A stretch of 64,000 bases of DNA from positions 2,666,001-2,730,000 of the forward strand of contig OZ244915.1 in assembly GCA_965221815.1 (NCBI GenBank). Direction: 5' to 3'. The stretch is from JAPOXR01 sp965221815. GTDB taxonomy: Bacteria; Pseudomonadota; Alphaproteobacteria; Rhodobacterales; Rhodobacteraceae. The notes under the pieces are model-generated. The model made no database searches and had not been told where the DNA came from. It saw only the letters and a program-made list of their open reading frames with translations. Positions 53,023 through 62,733 of the stretch are shown here, piece by piece; position 1 is the first letter of the stretch; each line of letters begins with the position of its first letter. A program made the position numbers and the translations under genes.

Positions 53023-53640
53023 ATGATCGACGATCTTGAGTCATTGGCCCACCGGGTCTCTGCCCTGACGACGGCCCTCACGAACCGTAATGCCGTGATT
53101 GCCGTTCAGGCCGCCCGCATCGCTGAGTTGGAGCGCCGCCTTGGGCTTGACAGTTCCAGCAGCGGCAAGCCCCCGTCGCGCGGCGGGCTGGCCAAACCGA
53201 CTGCTGCGGCCCTACGCCAACGCCAGCGGTCTCGCCGGCGGGAGAGTGACCGGACACCGGGTGGACAGACGGGCCACACAGGCGGCACTCTGTGCCGCCC
53301 ACATCCTGCGCGAACTCCAGGACCGGGTCGACTTCGGCGAAGAGGAGTGGGCGGAGACGATGGCCCGCCTGCTGCGCCGCGCCGTCCACGTCGTCAACCT
53401 GTCGGACGGAAAGCCACTGCCGGCGCCGGCACCACCGGGAAAGCGGGGGCGGAGGAAACGACGACAGGGCCGCAACCTGGTGCAGCGACTGCGGGACAAC
53501 CGGGAGGGCGTGCTGCGGTTCACCCGCGCTCCCGCCGTTCCCGCGACCAACACCACGGCCGAGGGGGCTGCGGACCACACCAGATGGGTTGATGAGCCGA
53601 ATCGCTGCTGGCCAACACACAAAGGCCCAATTCCGACTTT
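53023..53640 (+). pseudogene. IS66 transposase remnant with its core deleted
   Basis: The front reads AARIAELERRLGLDSSSSGK PPSRGG and then DRTPGGQTGHTGG, the N-terminal leucine-zipper and GGQxGH block of IS66 TnpC. In another frame, from about 53270, it continues AAHILRELQDRVDFGEEEWA, LLRRAVHVVNL, GRNLVQRLRDNREGVLRF, which is the C-terminal region of the same family. The catalytic DDE core between them is missing and the final block is scrambled (NTTAEGAADHTRW). It is a dead, high-G+C relic. Confidence 0.75.
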
Positions 53641-53694
53641 GGATGAAGACATGCCGAAAGATCGGTTTAAGCGGAAATGTGCCGGAAATTCTGT

Positions 53695-54021
53695 CTAGGA
53701 AAACGTATGATGAGCGCTGCTGAGGACCACATGCTCTCTCTCAATTTGCTCGCGGAAATTGTCCGGGAGATCGTCCCATACGAAGAGATCCACTCGAAAT
53801 GGAATGTTGCTTTCTTCGAAGGACTCACGCAGGTCGGACACTTTCCGCAGTTGCCCGGGCATAGCGAACACAACCATGTCCAGATCGGAGGCCGCACGTG
53901 AGGTTCCTGTGATTCTGGAGCCGTAAACCCAGACCTCCGTATTTGGCAGGTGCCGGGAAAGCAGCGCAATCAACGTCTCCCGCTGTTCGGATGTGATGTC
54001 GATAACTTGACTCAGCGCCAT
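53695..54021 (-). CDS. MNT-type nucleotidyltransferase antitoxin
   Basis: A 108-residue minimal nucleotidyltransferase. The motif VYGSRITGTSRAASDLDMVV (GSR at 34-36, SDLD at 45-48) gives two of the metal-binding acids, and FRVDLFVWDDLPDNF supplies a third. Such proteins pair with HEPN toxins and neutralise them, in known cases by AMPylation. It overlaps the upstream HEPN gene by ten bases on the same strand. Confidence 0.88.
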   Translation of the reverse strand: MALSQVIDITSEQRETLIALLSRHLPNTEVWVYGSRITGTSRAASDLDMVVFAMPGQLRKVSDLRESFEESNIPFRVDLFVWDDLPDNFREQIEREHVVLSSAHHTFS

Positions 54022-54428
54022 GATTTACCACTCAGCGTGTGGTATAGATGGATGGCGTCGCCAATGAAGGTTGGCACAAGACCCAGACATGCCTTGGCCT
54101 TCTGACCATCATAATCGTGGGATGTGTCGGTACGGGCATCCGCATATTTGAACCACTGTTCAACCGGAGAGGGCAAGAGCCCGTTCTCGTTCGCCAAGCG
54201 AAAAGTCGGCTTTGGACTGTTCGGCGGTTCCGCGATACCCATCTCCTCAATCAGATGCCGCTTGACCACCGTCCACAAGCAGTCATAACAGGTCTCGAAA
54301 CGTTGGATAACCGACTCGGCAATTCCCTCGTAAATCAATTCTGGCTGATCAGCGCCAAGTGTCAGGTAATTATCCTGCTGTTCTTCAAGGCGTTTGAGAG
54401 ACAAGTAAAATTTGCTATAGTCGATCAT
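54012..54428 (-). CDS. HEPN-type toxin (HI0074 family nucleotidyltransferase partner)
   Basis: A 138-residue helical protein of the HI0074 / nucleotidyltransferase-substrate-binding family. Blocks FETCYDCLWTVVKRHLIEEM and WFKYADARTDTSHDYDGQKA are typical. The latter contains RTDTSH (Arg99-His104), the R-x4-H HEPN motif, so RNase toxicity is plausible. It is the first gene of the HEPN-MNT pair. Its ATG overlaps no other gene; the promoter should lie in 54429-54922. Confidence 0.85.
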   Translation of the reverse strand: MIDYSKFYLSLKRLEEQQDNYLTLGADQPELIYEGIAESVIQRFETCYDCLWTVVKRHLIEEMGIAEPPNSPKPTFRLANENGLLPSPVEQWFKYADARTDTSHDYDGQKAKACLGLVPTFIGDAIHLYHTLSGKSWR

Positions 54429-54922
54429 GTCTCAGCGACATCTCCGTGTCCGAATGAGACAGAATCTGACAATGCCCTTGATAAATTCAATCACGATCAG
54501 ATTCACAGAATCCACCAACTGCTGTGCGCGATGCATCGGTTCATCCCGTCCACCAGTCACCAACGACACCATGGCTTCGGCGCAGCAGTATCCCTTTGAC
54601 CCTGTTCAAGGGGTAATGGCCAGCCAACACATCGCCGTGGTCATGTGTGCCAAGGTCAGACGCGTATTGCAACGCGTGCAAATCCGGTGAGATTTGAGAT
54701 GCACCGATCATGTCCGCTTCTCTGCGAGCCCCTGCAATGCAGTTCTCATAATTTCAATATGGCCACGATCCTTCACCCGGTCAAGTCCCGGTTCGAGTCC
54801 TGCATCATTGATGCCCGTTCGCAGATGGGTTCCACCAGTCACTTCCCGTCATCAGCAAGATTGTCAGCACTGTACCGATACCGGATCTCGCTTGACAGCT
54901 CGTATAAGGTTCTGGACACGGT
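54429..54922. other. Gap upstream of the toxin-antitoxin pair
   Basis: The 494 bases between the HEPN gene and the lytic transglycosylase show several short frames on both strands without family resemblance. The promoter for the HEPN/MNT operon must be at its left end. It looks like degraded mobile or intergenic DNA. Confidence 0.4.
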
Positions 54923-56107
54923 TCAACCGCGCAGTGATTCAAGAATCCGGTGACTGGGCAATCCGTCCGGAGGTTCACCGCGTCTCAACTGCCATTGTTG
55001 CACGCTGCGCAAGGTTGAAGAACCTGCGATTCCATCGATTCCTCCGGTGTCAAACCCTCGCCGAACCAGCAAAGTCTGCAACTCGCGAATGCAGTCCTGT
55101 GAGAGCGGCGCTGTCTGCGTCCAGTTGAAATTCATCGCCTCATGTTCGCGGATATTCTTCGCCAGCAATCCGACCGCCAACGCATATGCGGCAGAGGCAT
55201 TATATTGCAGGAGGATGTCGAAGTTTTTTGTCACCAGGAAACCAGGGCCGCGATGACCTTCGGGCAAGATGAGCGCGCAAAGACCCCAGTCTGAGTAATC
55301 ATCTTGTCCGCAAAGTTGTACGCCAGCATCATGCCAACGCGCTGCAGTGAATCGATTCCAGCGCCCAGAAAGTGAGAAATCGAAGGCCTTTGGAAGACGA
55401 ACACCATCGCCCCATGGAAGTTCCGGTTGCCAGCCGCGCCGGATCAGGAAATTCGCGGTGGAGGCCAGAGCGTCAGAAGGATCGCCTCCCCAGATGTCGG
55501 CGTACCCCTGCCCACTCAGTTTCAGACTATCTGACAGGTAAGTTGACGGCATGAACTGGGTGTGACCCATCGCACCTGCCCACGAACCCACGAACCGATC
55601 CGGTGCTGCCGCGCCGGAAGTGGCGATTTGAAGTGCGGCGATCAGTTCATGCTCCCAAAAATTTGACCGCTGACCATCAAAAGCCAAGGTCGCCAGGCTT
55701 TCGAGGACCGGATAATCGCCCATCAGCTGTCCAAAATTCGATTCAATTCCCCAGATGGCCGCAAGAATTTCGGCTTCGATGCCAAACTTGTCCCTGATAC
55801 CCTGGAATCTATCCGCATGATCGGTTGCGGCCTGCCGTCCATCTCGAATACGCTGCTCGGTCACCAGTTTTTGAATGTAGGTGCCCGCTGACAACGTCAT
55901 TTCCGGCTGGGCATTGCTGTCTTTGAGAACTGCAGGATTGGGCTGGACGGAATTGCGGAAATGATCAAGCCATTCGGCTGTGACGCCTTCTTCTCCTGCG
56001 CGCTGAACAAATTGATCGCGCCAACTGCAATAGGCGGGTTCGAACAGATGTGGATGATCTCTGCGGGCACCCAACCTATGACCATGTGACGATGCAGCTG
56101 TGGCCAT
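54923..56107 (-). CDS. Lytic murein transglycosylase (MltB family)
   Basis: A 394-residue glycan-cleaving enzyme. The catalytic Glu is in AAIWGIESNFGQLMGDYPVL (Glu122). GSWAGAMGHTQFMPSTYLS and DPSDALASTANFLIRRGW are MltB-family blocks. A C-terminal peptidoglycan-binding domain is present (LQTLLVRRGFDTGGIDGIAG). No clear signal peptide is visible from the ATG at 56107, so either an upstream start is missed or the gene front has been altered. It cuts glycan strands to anhydro products in the periplasm. Confidence 0.88.
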   Translation of the reverse strand: MATAASSHGHRLGARRDHPHLFEPAYCSWRDQFVQRAGEEGVTAEWLDHFRNSVQPNPAVLKDSNAQPEMTLSAGTYIQKLVTEQRIRDGRQAATDHADRFQGIRDKFGIEAEILAAIWGIESNFGQLMGDYPVLESLATLAFDGQRSNFWEHELIAALQIATSGAAAPDRFVGSWAGAMGHTQFMPSTYLSDSLKLSGQGYADIWGGDPSDALASTANFLIRRGWQPELPWGDGVRLPKAFDFSLSGRWNRFTAARWHDAGVQLCGQDDYSDWGLCALILPEGHRGPGFLVTKNFDILLQYNASAAYALAVGLLAKNIREHEAMNFNWTQTAPLSQDCIRELQTLLVRRGFDTGGIDGIAGSSTLRSVQQWQLRRGEPPDGLPSHRILESLRG

Positions 56108-56341
56108 GAATTCTATTGTCTGTTGCCAGGGTCAGTTGGCGCATTGGGGTTCAGTCGGATGAGCAGAATACGTTTCGTCGACTGCCATTGCTTTACCCCA
56201 TGTGTCTCAATCGTTGTCATTTTCCCCAGGATGATTCGACATTCCTGTCAGACACAGTCGGAAAGAGTCAGCAGAAATTTTCAATGCCTTTGCTGATCCG
56301 GTTGCCAGAATTTTCCGATGCGCTCGTGTCATCGCTTTCCC

Positions 56342-57649
56342 CTATCGAATCTGGCGGATATTCTCAGGCAAAAAGGTTGCGAGATCCGGGAAAAAGATCA
56401 GGATGAACACCATCAACACCATGATCGCAAACATGGGGAGCGCTGTGCGCGCAATATATCCCATATCATGGCCGGTGATTCCCTGCATCACAAACAGGTT
56501 AAACCCGATTGGCGGCGTAATCTGTGCCATTTCAACGACGACAACTATAAAGATTCCAAACCAGATGACATCAATACCTGCCTGCCGGATCATGGGTTCC
56601 ACAATCGCCATGGTCAGGACAACCGATGAGATGCCGTCCAGGAAGCAACCCAGAACAATGTAAAATATCATGAGTGCCATCAGCAGGGTGAATGGCGTCA
56701 GACCGAGGTCACCGATGATCCCTGCAAGTGCTCTTGGCAGACCCGTAAACCCCATTGACAGTGACAGCGCAGCGGCACCACCCAATATCATGGCAATCAT
56801 TGCCGAGGTTCGTGTCGCTCCCAACAAACTGTCAACGAAAGTCTGCCATGTCAGCGAACGCTGGCCCGCAGCCAGCACAAGTGAACCGATAACACCGAAC
56901 GCCGCCGCTTCCGTTGCCGTCGCAAAACCCAGATACATGGAACCAATAACGACCATCACAAGCAGAAGAATTGGGATCAGAAAGCGGGATTGGGCAAGTT
57001 TTTGGCGAAAAGGTGTTCCGAGACCGATATCAGGAACCTCACTGCGCCGCACGAACGACCAAAGGACGATATAGCCCATGAACAGGCCTGCCAGCACGAG
57101 GCCGGGCAAGATCCCTGCCATGAACAGTTTGGTAATCGACTCATTGATGGTGACACCGTAGACGATCAGCGTCAGCGAAGGCGGTATCATCAACCCGAGT
57201 GTGGCCGCGCCAGCCAAGGTTCCGATGGTCATATATTCCGGGTAACCTCGGCTTCGAAGTTCGGGAATTGCCATCTTTCCCACAGTGGTCAAGGTTGCCG
57301 CCGACGACCCTGAAACGGCTGCGAACACCGTGCAACCGACAATATTGGTATGCATCAAACCACCAGGGAGCGGTGCCATCCAAGGTGAAATTCCCTTGAA
57401 CATGTCCTCGGAGAGTCGTGTCCGAAAAAGTATCTCGCCCATCCATATGAATAGGGGTAACGCGGTGAGCGTCCAGCTGCTCGATGATGACCAGATCGTT
57501 GTAATCATGGCATCACCAGCAGGCCGAGTGGTGAAAAGCTCCAACCCTACAAACGCAACTCCGAACAGGGCAAGGCCAACCCAGACTCCAGAACCAAGAA
57601 GCAGGAAAAGGACAAAGAGAAAAATCAGAACGAGATAAAGATGTTCCAA
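56342..57649 (-). CDS. TRAP transporter large permease (DctM-type)
   Basis: A 435-residue membrane protein with about 12 segments. Family landmarks are PLFIWMGEILFRTRLSEDMF, GGLMHTNIVGCTVFAAVSGS with SAATLTTVGKMAIPEL, MIPPSLTLIVYGV, and TPPIGFNLFVMQGITGHDM. It forms the ion-coupled channel with DctQ and receives acid substrate from DctP. It is the last gene of a dctP-dctQ-dctM operon on the minus strand. Confidence 0.92.
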   Translation of the reverse strand: MEHLYLVLIFLFVLFLLLGSGVWVGLALFGVAFVGLELFTTRPAGDAMITTIWSSSSSWTLTALPLFIWMGEILFRTRLSEDMFKGISPWMAPLPGGLMHTNIVGCTVFAAVSGSSAATLTTVGKMAIPELRSRGYPEYMTIGTLAGAATLGLMIPPSLTLIVYGVTINESITKLFMAGILPGLVLAGLFMGYIVLWSFVRRSEVPDIGLGTPFRQKLAQSRFLIPILLLVMVVIGSMYLGFATATEAAAFGVIGSLVLAAGQRSLTWQTFVDSLLGATRTSAMIAMILGGAAALSLSMGFTGLPRALAGIIGDLGLTPFTLLMALMIFYIVLGCFLDGISSVVLTMAIVEPMIRQAGIDVIWFGIFIVVVVEMAQITPPIGFNLFVMQGITGHDMGYIARTALPMFAIMVLMVFILIFFPDLATFLPENIRQIR

Positions 57650-57664
57650 AACTCTCTCCTCACC

Positions 57665-58198
57665 TCAGCCCTCAATCACCTGATTGCGCATGCCGTGGTG
57701 ACCAAAAAATGTCACGCGCACCAAATTGTCGATGAGCGAGATCGCGAATAGCGATGAGCCAACAGCCATCGCCAACTGAGGGATCCATATCGGTGTGGCA
57801 TCAAGACCCTGTGAAATATCACCCAGCTTTTCCGACCAATAGACGGCCTTGATCGCAAAAAATGCCCAGGATGACGCCAGAATCGAGCCAATGGCAAAAC
57901 ACCAGAACTCGCCCCAGCGTCGGTACTGTCCGAGCTGGTTGAGTAAAATATTCACGCGGATATGTGAGCCACTATTCAAGGCATAGGCGAAGGCAAAGAA
58001 TGAAGAGGCGGCCATAAAATAACCGGCATAATCGGCCAGCCCTGGCACCATTTCGCCCGTCCAACGCGCCGCCATCTGTAAAGTGACCAGGATCAGGATG
58101 GCGACCAGACAAATTGCCCCGAGGATACCACCAATCAGATAAGCCGTATCCAGCAGGCGACGGATGAACCGTCGAAGCGTAGCGATCCGGGTTATCAT
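57665..58198 (-). CDS. TRAP transporter small permease (DctQ-type)
   Basis: A 177-residue protein with four hydrophobic segments. YFMAASSFFAFAYALNSGSH and IRVNILLNQL are the usual family block. It anchors the large permease. It is 15 bases upstream of the DctM gene and 50 bases downstream of the binding-protein gene. Confidence 0.88.
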   Translation of the reverse strand: MITRIATLRRFIRRLLDTAYLIGGILGAICLVAILILVTLQMAARWTGEMVPGLADYAGYFMAASSFFAFAYALNSGSHIRVNILLNQLGQYRRWGEFWCFAIGSILASSWAFFAIKAVYWSEKLGDISQGLDATPIWIPQLAMAVGSSLFAISLIDNLVRVTFFGHHGMRNQVIEG

Positions 58199-58248
58199 GG
58201 GCCGGACCCGCGAGCCCCCAGGCCCGCGGCTCTCAGTTCTTCTTGTCG

Positions 58249-59229
58249 TTACATGGACTTAAAGGCTTCGACCGCTGCACGGCCATCTTCGCCAGCTGTT
58301 TCGAGCCATTCTTCGGTCATGATCACACCAATATCCTGCAAGTCTGACTGCAACTGGTCACCCGCGCGCTGAACGGTCATGCCATTCTTGGCGAGTTCGC
58401 CAAGCGTGAACTGGTGATAATGGACGGCACGCCATGTTCCGGCATATTCCGCCAGGTCAGCACAACCATTGATGACATCACGGATGTCCTGATCAAGACC
58501 ATTCCAGGCGTCAGAATTGACGAGGACATAGTTGCGGGGCAGCCAGGCGTCGACTTCATAAAAGTGGGTCAAACTTTCCCAGACTTTACGGTCATAGCCG
58601 GTTGAGCCTGAGGACACCATGGAGTCAGCAACTCCGGTCGCGAAAGCCTGTGAGATGTCGGCCGCTTCGATTTGAATCGGAACCATCTTCGACAATTCGG
58701 CCAACCGCGCCGTCGCATTGTTGTAAGAACGGAATTTGATTCCTTCCATTTCGGCAACGGAATTGATTTCCCGCTTGAAGTAGAGACCTTGCGGCGGCCA
58801 GGGTACAGAATACAGCAAATGCAGATTTTGTGATGCCAGCAATTTGGTCATATGCGGTTTTGCAGCGACCCAGAGCTTGTCCGCATCTTCGAAAGAACTG
58901 GCCAAAAACGGAATCGAGTCAATTCCGAAGAGTGGGTTTTCATTCTGGTGTCCAGAGAGTAGGCGTTCGCCGATCAGGGCCTGACCCGTCTGTACAGCGC
59001 GTTTGATTTCAGCGCCTTTAAAGAGCGAACCGCTTGGATGGGTCACGATTTCAAGATCACCGCCCGTACCAGCTGTGACACAATTGGCGAATTCAGCGCC
59101 GGTCGCTGAATGAAAGTTGGTTGCAGAATATGCCATCGGCATATCCCATTTTTCCGCAGCCATACCCGTTGATGTCAACAGAGTCGTGACAGCGAGCGTT
59201 GTCGCCGCCAGTTTAAGTTTACTGTTCAT
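58249..59229 (-). CDS. TRAP transporter substrate-binding protein (DctP-type)
   Basis: A 326-residue periplasmic protein with a signal peptide ending STGMAA (about residue 24). The typical DctP blocks are GDLEIVTHPSGSLFKGAEIK, RAVQTGQALIGERLL, GIKFRSYNNATARLAEL, and VADSMVSSGSTGYDRKVWES. The Arg in KFRSYN is the carboxylate-binding residue. Its substrate is an organic acid, perhaps an amino- or keto-acid as the D-amino-acid-dehydrogenase-like gene lies next door. It is first in the operon; its promoter lies in 59230-59618. Confidence 0.92.
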   Translation of the reverse strand: MNSKLKLAATTLAVTTLLTSTGMAAEKWDMPMAYSATNFHSATGAEFANCVTAGTGGDLEIVTHPSGSLFKGAEIKRAVQTGQALIGERLLSGHQNENPLFGIDSIPFLASSFEDADKLWVAAKPHMTKLLASQNLHLLYSVPWPPQGLYFKREINSVAEMEGIKFRSYNNATARLAELSKMVPIQIEAADISQAFATGVADSMVSSGSTGYDRKVWESLTHFYEVDAWLPRNYVLVNSDAWNGLDQDIRDVINGCADLAEYAGTWRAVHYHQFTLGELAKNGMTVQRAGDQLQSDLQDIGVIMTEEWLETAGEDGRAAVEAFKSM

Positions 59230-59618
59230 TGAACTCTCCCATAAGATCTACAGATCAATCCTGTCTTAAAGTATCTTCGTTATGATTGTCCAACAAGTCA
59301 CAAGACCCGTCCGTTGGGGTGGGAATATCGGGCATGATTCAACAATCCGACGAATTCTGCCCTGGCCATGCACAATACGAGAGCCATGCACCCCCAGCCG
59401 CCTCACCAACCAGAACGGTGGGGGACAACTGACGATGATTGAGCCTTGCATCAAGAGGCCCGTGCGCAGCAACCTGAAGGGTCAAGAGGCCACATGAAGC
59501 CCTATGGGGCGGCACATATGACATCGGAATGATGGGCGCCTTCCCAGAACATGACCGATGTATCACGGTCCTGCAGACATTGTGGTCTTTTCGCAGTAAA
59601 ATGCCTGCGGCGATGTCC
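59230..59618. promoter_or_regulatory. Region upstream of the TRAP operon
   Basis: The 389 bases between the DctP gene and the downstream end of the oxidoreductase gene contain no gene that I can support. The DctP promoter should lie here. Small frames on both strands look random. Confidence 0.4.
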
Positions 59619-60872
59619 CTATCGTCGAAACCGATTGGGACTATAGGGAGCGGGATCGACGAGGGGATCGCTGCCCATGACAAGTTGAGCGACGAGACGT
59701 CCGGTTTTTGGACCGCCTGTCAGGCCAATATGATGGTGACCAAATGCCGTGTATATTCCGGTATTTCCGATCTCACCGATGAGCGGCAGACTGTCACAGG
59801 GAGCAGGCCGATGCCCCATCCACTCTTCTTCCTCATCCCAACTTAATTTGGGGAAGGCCTTCTTGGCTTGCTTCCGGATAAATGTGAACGGTTGCCGTGA
59901 CGGTTTTTGCTGGATTCCACCGAATTCAATAACCCCGGCACAGCGCAATCCATGCTCCATTGGTGTTGCAACGAACTTTCCGGCAGCCACATAGATAGGC
60001 TGCGTCAGGCGGATCGATGGATTGCGAAACAGGATATGGTAACCACGCTCCGACTCGAGCGGAATCCTGAGTCCGAGTTTGCGCATCAGTTGCCCTGACC
60101 AGACACCAGCGGCGATAACTGCCGCATCACATTCAATGGATCCGGATTCGGTTTCAATCGCGCGGACGGAGTCGCCCGAAAAATCGAAATCACGAAATCC
60201 GGTCGTGATCCTGCGACCACCGGCTTGCACGAAGGTCTCGGCAAGATCCTTCACATATTGCCCGGGATTCTTCACAAAGCCGTGACCGTTCATAACGGCG
60301 AGGATGCGTGTGTCCGACCCGAGTTCCGGGACCAAGTCCAGAATCTCCCGGCCTTCCAGTATTGTCGGTATCATGCCGGCTTCCCGCCGCAGACTCCAAA
60401 CATAGTTGTCAGAATCGAATGCCGCGCGGGAATGATATGCGAACACATAGTCGGAAGGTCTGATCCACCTTTCGGCAATGGTCCCGGTGGCGAGATCCTT
60501 ATGTTGCTGGAGAGAGTCGGTCACAATTGCCGCGATTCCTGCGCTGATACGCCGGGTATCCCGGTCATTGGCATGCAAGAAATATCGGACAATCCATGGA
60601 GCCATCAGAGGAAGCCGGCTCCAAATCAGAAACAATGGCGAGTCTTTGCGCAGCAACATACCAGGGGCTTTGGTGGCCAGGCCGGGTGTCGTCACGGGCA
60701 CAACAGAACAGGATGCCAAGACACCGGCGTTTCCGAAAGACGCCCCTTCGCCAGGCTCCTGGCGGTCAATCAACGTCACATCGCAGTCCTTGCGCTGCAG
60801 CCAAAGAGCAGTCGAGACGCCGGCGATCCCAGCCCCGATGACCGAAATTCGTTGATTGTGATGGTCAGGCAT
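59619..60872 (-). CDS. FAD-dependent oxidoreductase, D-amino-acid dehydrogenase-like
   Basis: A 417-residue DAO/DadA-type flavoenzyme. The FAD site is ISVIGAGIAGVSTALWLQRK, followed by DRQEPGEGASFGNAGVLASC, a DadA hallmark. LESERGYHILFRNPSIRLTQ and EWMGHRPAPCDSLPLIGEIG with HHHIGLTGGPKTGRLVAQLV complete the fold. It would oxidise a D-amino acid or similar amine and pass electrons to the respiratory chain. ATG 60872 is preferred to the frame start at 60926. It lies upstream of the TRAP operon on the same strand, so transporter and enzyme may handle the same compound. Confidence 0.85.
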   Translation of the reverse strand: MPDHHNQRISVIGAGIAGVSTALWLQRKDCDVTLIDRQEPGEGASFGNAGVLASCSVVPVTTPGLATKAPGMLLRKDSPLFLIWSRLPLMAPWIVRYFLHANDRDTRRISAGIAAIVTDSLQQHKDLATGTIAERWIRPSDYVFAYHSRAAFDSDNYVWSLRREAGMIPTILEGREILDLVPELGSDTRILAVMNGHGFVKNPGQYVKDLAETFVQAGGRRITTGFRDFDFSGDSVRAIETESGSIECDAAVIAAGVWSGQLMRKLGLRIPLESERGYHILFRNPSIRLTQPIYVAAGKFVATPMEHGLRCAGVIEFGGIQQKPSRQPFTFIRKQAKKAFPKLSWDEEEEWMGHRPAPCDSLPLIGEIGNTGIYTAFGHHHIGLTGGPKTGRLVAQLVMGSDPLVDPAPYSPNRFRR

Positions 60873-61085
60873 GAATCGATTCTTATGCTGCGGAGCGGAC
60901 AAAGACACACGAAACGGGATTGTCAATCGCCGTTTTCAGTCTGAAGCGCCATATCAACAGACCGATCTCATTGCGCAACCCAAAACCCACTACAGAGTCG
61001 ATGCAATGATTTTCACGGTAGAACAAGATATGAAATTCGACCTCCCGCTGAGATCGTCAGGAATATCTGGAAAAGGAATGACGTC

Positions 61086-61500
61086 ATGATGGATGTCGAC
61101 GCGTTAATCCGGCTCTACGAATTGCAGCCACATCCCGAGGGCGGCTATTACCGCGAAACCTATTCGGCCACCAAAGGATCAGGTCCCCGTGGAGCCGTAT
61201 CCGCGATCTACTATCTCCTGAAACATGAAGAGACGTCGGCGTGGCACAGGATCGATGCCGTTGAAATCTGGATTCATTGCGCTGGCGACCCTTTGAGACT
61301 CTCTCTCAGCTCTGACGGAGTGACAGTCACTGAACACAGGCTGGGAACCGGCAGTGCCCCATGCCGTCGTACCGATCAATTGGTGGCAGAGTGCCGTCTC
61401 GGAAGGCGCATGGTCACTTGTCTCTTGTGTGGTGGCTCCCGCCTTTGATTTTTGCGTTTTTGAAATGGCGTTGCAGGATTGGCATCCGGGAATGCCGTGA
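61086..61500 (+). pseudogene. DUF985 cupin gene with a frameshift
   Basis: From ATG 61086 the frame gives ELQPHPEGGYYRETYSATKG, AIYYLLKHEETSAWHRIDAV and EIWIHCAGDPLRLSL, the front and metal-binding core of DUF985 cupins. At CCCC (61357-61360) the frame is wrong by one base. The neighbouring frame continues HAVVPINWWQSAVSEGAWSL and VSCVVAPAFDFCVFEMA to a stop at 61500, the normal end. One extra C explains the break. It may be a real loss or a sequencing error. A strong AAAAGGA lies upstream. Confidence 0.8.
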
Positions 61501-61849
61501 AACTCGTGTGGCTAAGCCTGATTTATCAGCGGCGGCGGCGCTTGCCAAAACAGTGAGCAAGACAAACCGCGTTGCGGAAATTTCCTGGTCACCGCATTCC
61601 ATCTCGTGGCTAAAGTGCAATCTTGACGGCGGTGCCGACACAGGATTTTTGGTGCACCCAAAGCCGCGATCGAGACATATCGGACGTTTGTCGTGTCGTT
61701 CTGCGTGATATCATCGCACGTTCCGGCAAGTAACGTTGTCGGATGTCCCCGCTTGTCCTGCAATCCTGCACATTTAATTTATAAGTCAATGATGTTATCC
61801 AATCACACGCATCTTCGCTATGCAGCGAGGAAAACTGACGGGGAGAAAA
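61501..61849. other. Intergenic region before the MBL-fold gene
   Basis: A 349-base gap without a recognisable gene. Its right half (near 61770-61800) is A+T rich and likely contains the promoter of the next gene. GGGGAGAAAA before ATG 61850 is a strong ribosome site. Confidence 0.4.
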
Positions 61850-62530
61850 ATGCGCATTAAATGGTACGGGCATGCTGCGTTTGGTCTGTTCCCCGGGGAC
61901 GGTCCGAAAACAATGACAGATCCCTACACGCCTGAAACAGTTGGCTATGCACCCATCGGTGATCCTGCTGATCTGGTGATTATTTCTTCTGCTGACGATG
62001 ACGCCCACTGCCGCGCTGATCTCATTGCCGGTGATCCACAGGTCGTCAATGCCCTGGAAGTTGCTGATGGGGGAGGAACTCTGGAGACCCTTGGCATCAG
62101 TATTTCAGCAATTGAAGTCTGTGAATGGGAAGACCATCCCGATCACGCGGTACCGGGGCGAAACGGAATGTACCGTTTCACCTTGGACGGGATCAACTGC
62201 GCCCATATGGGTGATGTCGGTAACCGCCTGAGTGATGAACAGGAAGAGTTTTTTACAGATGTCGATATTCTTTTCGCGCTCGCAGGCGGACATCTGACCA
62301 TCGACCTGCCCGACCTGATGGAGATGATTCACCGGATGCGCCCGAAACTGGTGATCCCCATGCATTTTCGTACCCTCGCCTATCAGCCACGCAACACATT
62401 ATGGATCGAGAGTTTCCTGATGAACTTTCGTGAGGACGACATTGAATTCGCCTGTTCGAGTGAAGTCGACGTCAGCCGAGGTCAAATCCCCGATCGGACA
62501 CGCGTGCTCGTCATGGACTATGTGCGTTAA
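61850..62530 (+). CDS. MBL-fold metal-dependent hydrolase, UlaG-like
   Basis: A 226-residue metallo-beta-lactamase-fold protein. It opens MRIKWYGHAAFGLF, has VIISSADDDAHC in the position of the HxHxDH motif, GINCAHMGDVG, and LVIPMHF at the end. The first metal motif is degenerate (S-S-A-D-D-D-A-H for H-x-H-x-D-H), so activity may be altered. Relatives act on L-ascorbate-6-phosphate or are of unknown function. The longer frame from 61820 is rejected because the ribosome site points to 61850. Confidence 0.8.
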   Translation: MRIKWYGHAAFGLFPGDGPKTMTDPYTPETVGYAPIGDPADLVIISSADDDAHCRADLIAGDPQVVNALEVADGGGTLETLGISISAIEVCEWEDHPDHAVPGRNGMYRFTLDGINCAHMGDVGNRLSDEQEEFFTDVDILFALAGGHLTIDLPDLMEMIHRMRPKLVIPMHFRTLAYQPRNTLWIESFLMNFREDDIEFACSSEVDVSRGQIPDRTRVLVMDYVR

Positions 62531-62733
62531 GCCGGGATCACGATGCCGCTGTCTTTTGACAGGCTCCAACAAGCTCTTGCAATTCCAGACCCAGTGATCA
62601 TTGGCTGACAGGACAGTCTGATTGCCGTTGTGGAGTGCACCTGATCCGCAGATTCCGATGTATCAACAATCCGTACGGTCTCATCCCATGTTGCCGCAGG
62701 AACTGGACACGATCATCTCCGTCATCGGTCCTG

